From assembly GCA_023246325.1 (NCBI GenBank), contig JAHFIO010000034.1, positions 1-8,498 on the forward strand: DNA of 8,498 nt, read 5' to 3'. The notes beneath the pieces are model-generated. The model had not been told where the DNA came from, did no database searches, and saw nothing but the letters and a program-made list of their open reading frames with translations. Below, one piece after another: positions 6,616-8,498 of this stretch. This DNA comes from Candidatus Uhrbacteria bacterium. GTDB lineage: Bacteria; Patescibacteriota; Patescibacteriia; 2-12-FULL-60-25. Position numbers and translations under genes: made by a program. The first letter of the stretch is position 1. Every line of letters starts with the position of its first letter.

Positions 6616-7242
6616 TTATGTAGAGGCGGTATCCTGCTTCGCGCGAAGTTCGACTACATTGCAGAGATGGATTAATTTTTCTTCAAAACGTGGTTCAACG
6701 TTTTTTACAAGCGGTAAAATCCAATCTCGCGTTTCTGCGACTTGTTTGATACGTTTTTCCGGAGTCCATCTTTCCGGAATTATATCCGCAGTGAGATCTG
6801 ATAAATTGTCTATGCGATCTGCTGCTTTCACGACAATCGCACATTCGCCATCACGTTTGATAGAAGCAAAATATTCCGCTAAAGGTTTTTTATCGCATCG
6901 AATGAGTTTGCCCGTAAGCGGATCTTCCAAACAATACGATTTCGACAAAGACAAAATATGTCGCGTTGTTCTTGGACCGAACAATCGTTCAAGCATGGAT
7001 AAAGGACAATACGTATCCTCTGGCGTATCATGCAAAATTCCAGTAATGATATATCGTGGTTTTATATATCCATGATCAATAAGAATTCCAGCCACACGAA
7101 CGACGTGATTATAGTATCGTTCGCCGGAATCACGTTCGTGACCCTCAAAATATTTTTTTGAAAGGTCATATGCCCATTGAATTTGCCTGCGTTTGTTCTG
7201 TTTCATTGCAGGTATTTTGTCAAAGAACTCGTAGCGGTTCAT
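6616..7242 (-). CDS. Stand-alone RelA/SpoT-type HD hydrolase (small alarmone hydrolase, MESH1-like)
   Basis: The 208-aa cytoplasmic protein carries the HD domain of (p)ppGpp hydrolases and no synthetase, TGS or ACT domain. Motifs match the Rel/SpoT hydrolase site in order: R37-D-S-G-E (base-binding Arg), H46 (metal) in ERYYNHVVRVA, H71-D72 plus the catalytic pair E75-D76 in HDTPEDT, and D142-R-I-D-N146 in KAADRIDNLSDL. SMLERLFGPRTTRHILSLSK also follows the Rel pattern. All key residues are present, so it is predicted to be active, removing the 3'-pyrophosphate of ppGpp/pppGpp with Mn2+. The animal homologue MESH1 also dephosphorylates NADPH. The start at 7242 is fixed by GAAGGAG 7 nt upstream. 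It is transcribed alone from a good promoter and ends in a clear terminator. The exact substrate cannot be told from sequence, as relatives of this HD type also act on other nucleotides. Confidence 0.85.
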   Translation of the reverse strand: MNRYEFFDKIPAMKQNKRRQIQWAYDLSKKYFEGHERDSGERYYNHVVRVAGILIDHGYIKPRYIITGILHDTPEDTYCPLSMLERLFGPRTTRHILSLSKSYCLEDPLTGKLIRCDKKPLAEYFASIKRDGECAIVVKAADRIDNLSDLTADIIPERWTPEKRIKQVAETRDWILPLVKNVEPRFEEKLIHLCNVVELRAKQDTAST

Positions 7243-7249
7243 GTAGGTT

Positions 7250-7256
7250 CTCCTTC
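7250..7256 (-). promoter_or_regulatory. Ribosome-binding site of the HD-hydrolase gene
   Basis: The minus strand reads GAAGGAG, 7 nt before the ATG at 7242-7240, which fixes this start. Confidence 0.75.
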
Positions 7257-7265
7257 TGTATATTT

Positions 7266-7294
7266 ATTAAGCCATAATTTGGTTTATGTGTCAA
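7266..7294 (-). promoter_or_regulatory. Sigma-70-type promoter of the HD-hydrolase gene
   Basis: The minus strand has a perfect -35 TTGACA (plus 7289-7294), a 17-bp spacer and -10 CTTAAT (plus 7266-7271, four of six consensus bases). Transcription would start about 15-20 nt before the ATG, giving a short leader that contains the RBS. It lies in the divergent region shared with the DoxX-like gene. Confidence 0.6.
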
Positions 7295-7353
7295 GACGTA
7301 AAATGCGGCAGGATATTGTATACTATTTTCATAATTATTTTATTATCTTTTTT

Positions 7354-7740
7354 ATGAATTTTCGTCATCGTAGGTTTGTGATGGTTGTTCGCATATTGTT
7401 TGGAGCATTTATGGTATTTAGTGGTATCGGTGGTTTAAAATCAGGGGCATCGTTAGAAGGAATTCCCGTTGAAATGTTACCAACCATGAAGGTATTATGG
7501 GCAACGGGTATTTTTCAGATGATAAAAGTTACGGAAGTTGTTGCGGGGCTTATGCTTGTGACGGGTTTGTATCCTGCACTTGCTGCAATTTTTTTAGCAC
7601 CAATTTGTATTGGAGTTATTATTGTAAATTCACGCATGACTCCGGATTTTCTTTTTATGGGATTTGTTATTAGCGCGTTTAATATATTTCTTGGATACGC
7701 GTATTGGGACAAATATAAAAAATTATTTGAACGAAAATAA
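7354..7740 (+). CDS. DoxX-like small integral membrane protein
   Basis: The 128-aa protein has four hydrophobic segments, at about residues 9-27, 47-70, 72-92 and 98-115. It shows the DoxX family pattern: an opening VVRILFGAFMVFSGIGGL, then MIKVTEVVAGLMLVTGLYPALAAIFLAPI (like 'KLTEIVxGLLLLxGRFxPLALxxLAPI' of relatives), and a short charged tail YWDKYKKLFERK. The frame is open further upstream, but that part overlaps the divergent HD gene. The ATG at 7354 gives a basic leader (RHRR) before TM1; 7381 is an alternative start. No Shine-Dalgarno precedes 7354. TATTAT at 7341-7346, 7 nt upstream of the ATG, could be a -10 box producing a leaderless mRNA. DoxX-like proteins are tied to redox or quinone functions in a few species, but the role here is unknown. 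Its stop touches the stop of the convergent gene with no gap. Confidence 0.82.
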   Translation: MNFRHRRFVMVVRILFGAFMVFSGIGGLKSGASLEGIPVEMLPTMKVLWATGIFQMIKVTEVVAGLMLVTGLYPALAAIFLAPICIGVIIVNSRMTPDFLFMGFVISAFNIFLGYAYWDKYKKLFERK

Positions 7741-7742
7741 TT
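7717..7742 (-). terminator. AT-only hairpin spanning both abutting stop codons, weak terminator candidate
   Basis: Aattattt (7721-7728) pairs perfectly with aaataatt (7735-7742) around gaacga. For the minus-strand gene the stem is followed by a T-rich tail (plus-strand A-run 7717-7722, then tat). All eight pairs are A-T, so it is weak. For the plus strand there is no T-run. Confidence 0.3.
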
Positions 7743-8498
7743 ATATCGCCTCTGCTAACATATATACTTCAACGCCGAGTGGTCCATCAGCGTGAGGAAA
7801 TAAAATAATGCAATCATTTTTTGCGTGTATGATGCGGCCATTTTCTTTTGCGATGATTTCATTCGCTCGTATTGGTTCGAAACTGTTAAAATGACGTATA
7901 AAATGGAAATCCGCATGTGTTTTTTTGTACATAGATTTTAATTGAAGTGTTATGGGTTTCACGGAAGTAGATTGGTTTTCTAGTTGTAGAGGCATACAAC
8001 CAAATGATTGCAAAAAAATCTGTATGGTATGAATACCAAGTTCTACGAATGATTCAGGGCATTCTAATGCACCGAGTTCAATACATATTCCAACTTTATT
8101 TTGCGCATACATATATCCATCACTGCCTCCTTTTTCAATTTCGCTAAAACCGTTTACTATGTATTGCACAGAACATTTTTTAGCAAGCTCTACATCCCGT
8201 TCTTCACAAATGGCAAATGGAATTGCATTTTTGAGCATATGCGGTGCGCGATAGGAGTGTAAATCTAGCAATCCATCACAGGTGTCTAATAGATCCATCA
8301 GTTCTTTTGCGCGAGCATATTCATAAAAATCTGAAATTATTTCTTGCCGAAAAAATAGTCGATTTAAGTTTACGTTTACAAAACGTATATTTTTTTCTAT
8401 TGCGATTGGATTTGCATATACGAAGTATATTGTTCCTGCTGTAATTTCAATATCCTGCAGGATGCGGTTGACCGCCATAATACCTGCTTTTTCATTTC
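7741..8498 (-). CDS. Aspartoacylase/succinylglutamate desuccinylase-family zinc deacylase, 5' partial
   Basis: This is a zinc-dependent amide hydrolase of the AstE/AspA family (M14 carboxypeptidase-like fold). The frame is open through the right edge: the last codons read NEKAGIMAVNRIL, which is the family's 'HGNExAG' start with the zinc-ligand Glu at 8491-8493. The preceding zinc-ligand His should lie just outside, so the ATG at 8478 is internal. Further signatures are RFVNVNLNRLF (the 'NLNRxF' substrate-binding motif, about 8352-8385), LLDLHS with the second zinc His at 8257-8259, and ICIELG with the likely catalytic Glu at 8077-8079. The C-terminal part (from about 7950) is a beta-rich domain including ANEIIAKENGRIIHAK. 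About 252 residues are visible and perhaps 10-30 are missing. The family removes acyl groups from N-acyl amino acids; the substrate here is not determined by sequence. It is convergent with, and directly abuts, the DoxX-like gene. Confidence 0.88.
   Translation of the reverse strand, partial: NEKAGIMAVNRILQDIEITAGTIYFVYANPIAIEKNIRFVNVNLNRLFFRQEIISDFYEYARAKELMDLLDTCDGLLDLHSYRAPHMLKNAIPFAICEERDVELAKKCSVQYIVNGFSEIEKGGSDGYMYAQNKVGICIELGALECPESFVELGIHTIQIFLQSFGCMPLQLENQSTSVKPITLQLKSMYKKTHADFHFIRHFNSFEPIRANEIIAKENGRIIHAKNDCIILFPHADGPLGVEVYMLAEAI

Noticed and set aside
6596..7075. 159-aa plus-strand frame opposite the HD hydrolase gene
   Set aside because: It is antisense to a gene with a full set of catalytic motifs, promoter, RBS and terminator.
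7177..7353. Upstream extension of the DoxX-like protein
   Set aside because: It would overlap the divergent HD gene, its promoter and RBS, and adds no family-like residues.
1..8498. CRISPR array, tRNA/rRNA, insertion sequence, toxin-antitoxin or defence system
   Set aside because: No spaced repeats, cloverleaf, terminal inverted repeats, transposase or defence-type domain was seen on either strand.
1..8498. Recoding of TGA (code 25 as in some CPR lineages)
   Set aside because: All six main genes read through without in-frame TGA and end in TAA, so the window gives no evidence for recoding.

Overview
The window holds six protein-coding genes of ordinary bacterial type, two cut by the window edges, plus a gene-poor AT-rich stretch. 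Lineage is uncertain. Low GC over most of the window, TAA at all six main stops, a TPR lipoprotein with tandem 'F-x-YP' modules, and a mixture of SD-led and apparently SD-less starts would fit a Patescibacteria/CPR-type genome. That is an inference from style, not from a marker gene.

Layout: (1) 1-2807 (+) is a large inner-membrane RND efflux permease of the heavy-metal (CzcA/CusA-like) class. Its N-terminus is off the left edge, and it is visibly more GC-rich than the rest. A strong hairpin sits over its stop codon, and a possible 31-aa Met/Cys-rich micro-ORF follows. (2) 2821-3520 is very AT-rich. It holds a possible frameshifted two-helix membrane protein gene on the minus strand and otherwise nothing convincing. 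(3) 3521-5530 (+) is a lipoprotein with a central TPR block, apparently leaderless behind an extended -10 promoter. (4) 5615-6550 (+) is a nicotinate-nucleotide adenylyltransferase (NadD) domain with an extra N-terminal domain carrying the metal-binding signature of MazG-type NTP pyrophosphatases. (5) 6616-7242 (-) is a stand-alone RelA/SpoT-type HD hydrolase (small alarmone hydrolase/MESH1-like), with a clear promoter, RBS and terminator. (6) 7354-7740 (+) is a small DoxX-like four-helix membrane protein. (7) 7741-8498 (-) is a zinc-dependent aspartoacylase/succinylglutamate desuccinylase-family enzyme, cut by the right edge; its stop codon directly abuts that of the DoxX-like gene.

The genes do not form one operon: orientations alternate and two convergent junctions are present. 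The most notable content is nucleotide housekeeping. The MazG-like/NadD two-domain protein (NAD synthesis plus putative NTP clean-up) is convergent with a stand-alone (p)ppGpp-hydrolase-type HD protein. No CRISPR array, tRNA, rRNA, insertion sequence or obvious novel multi-gene system was found.
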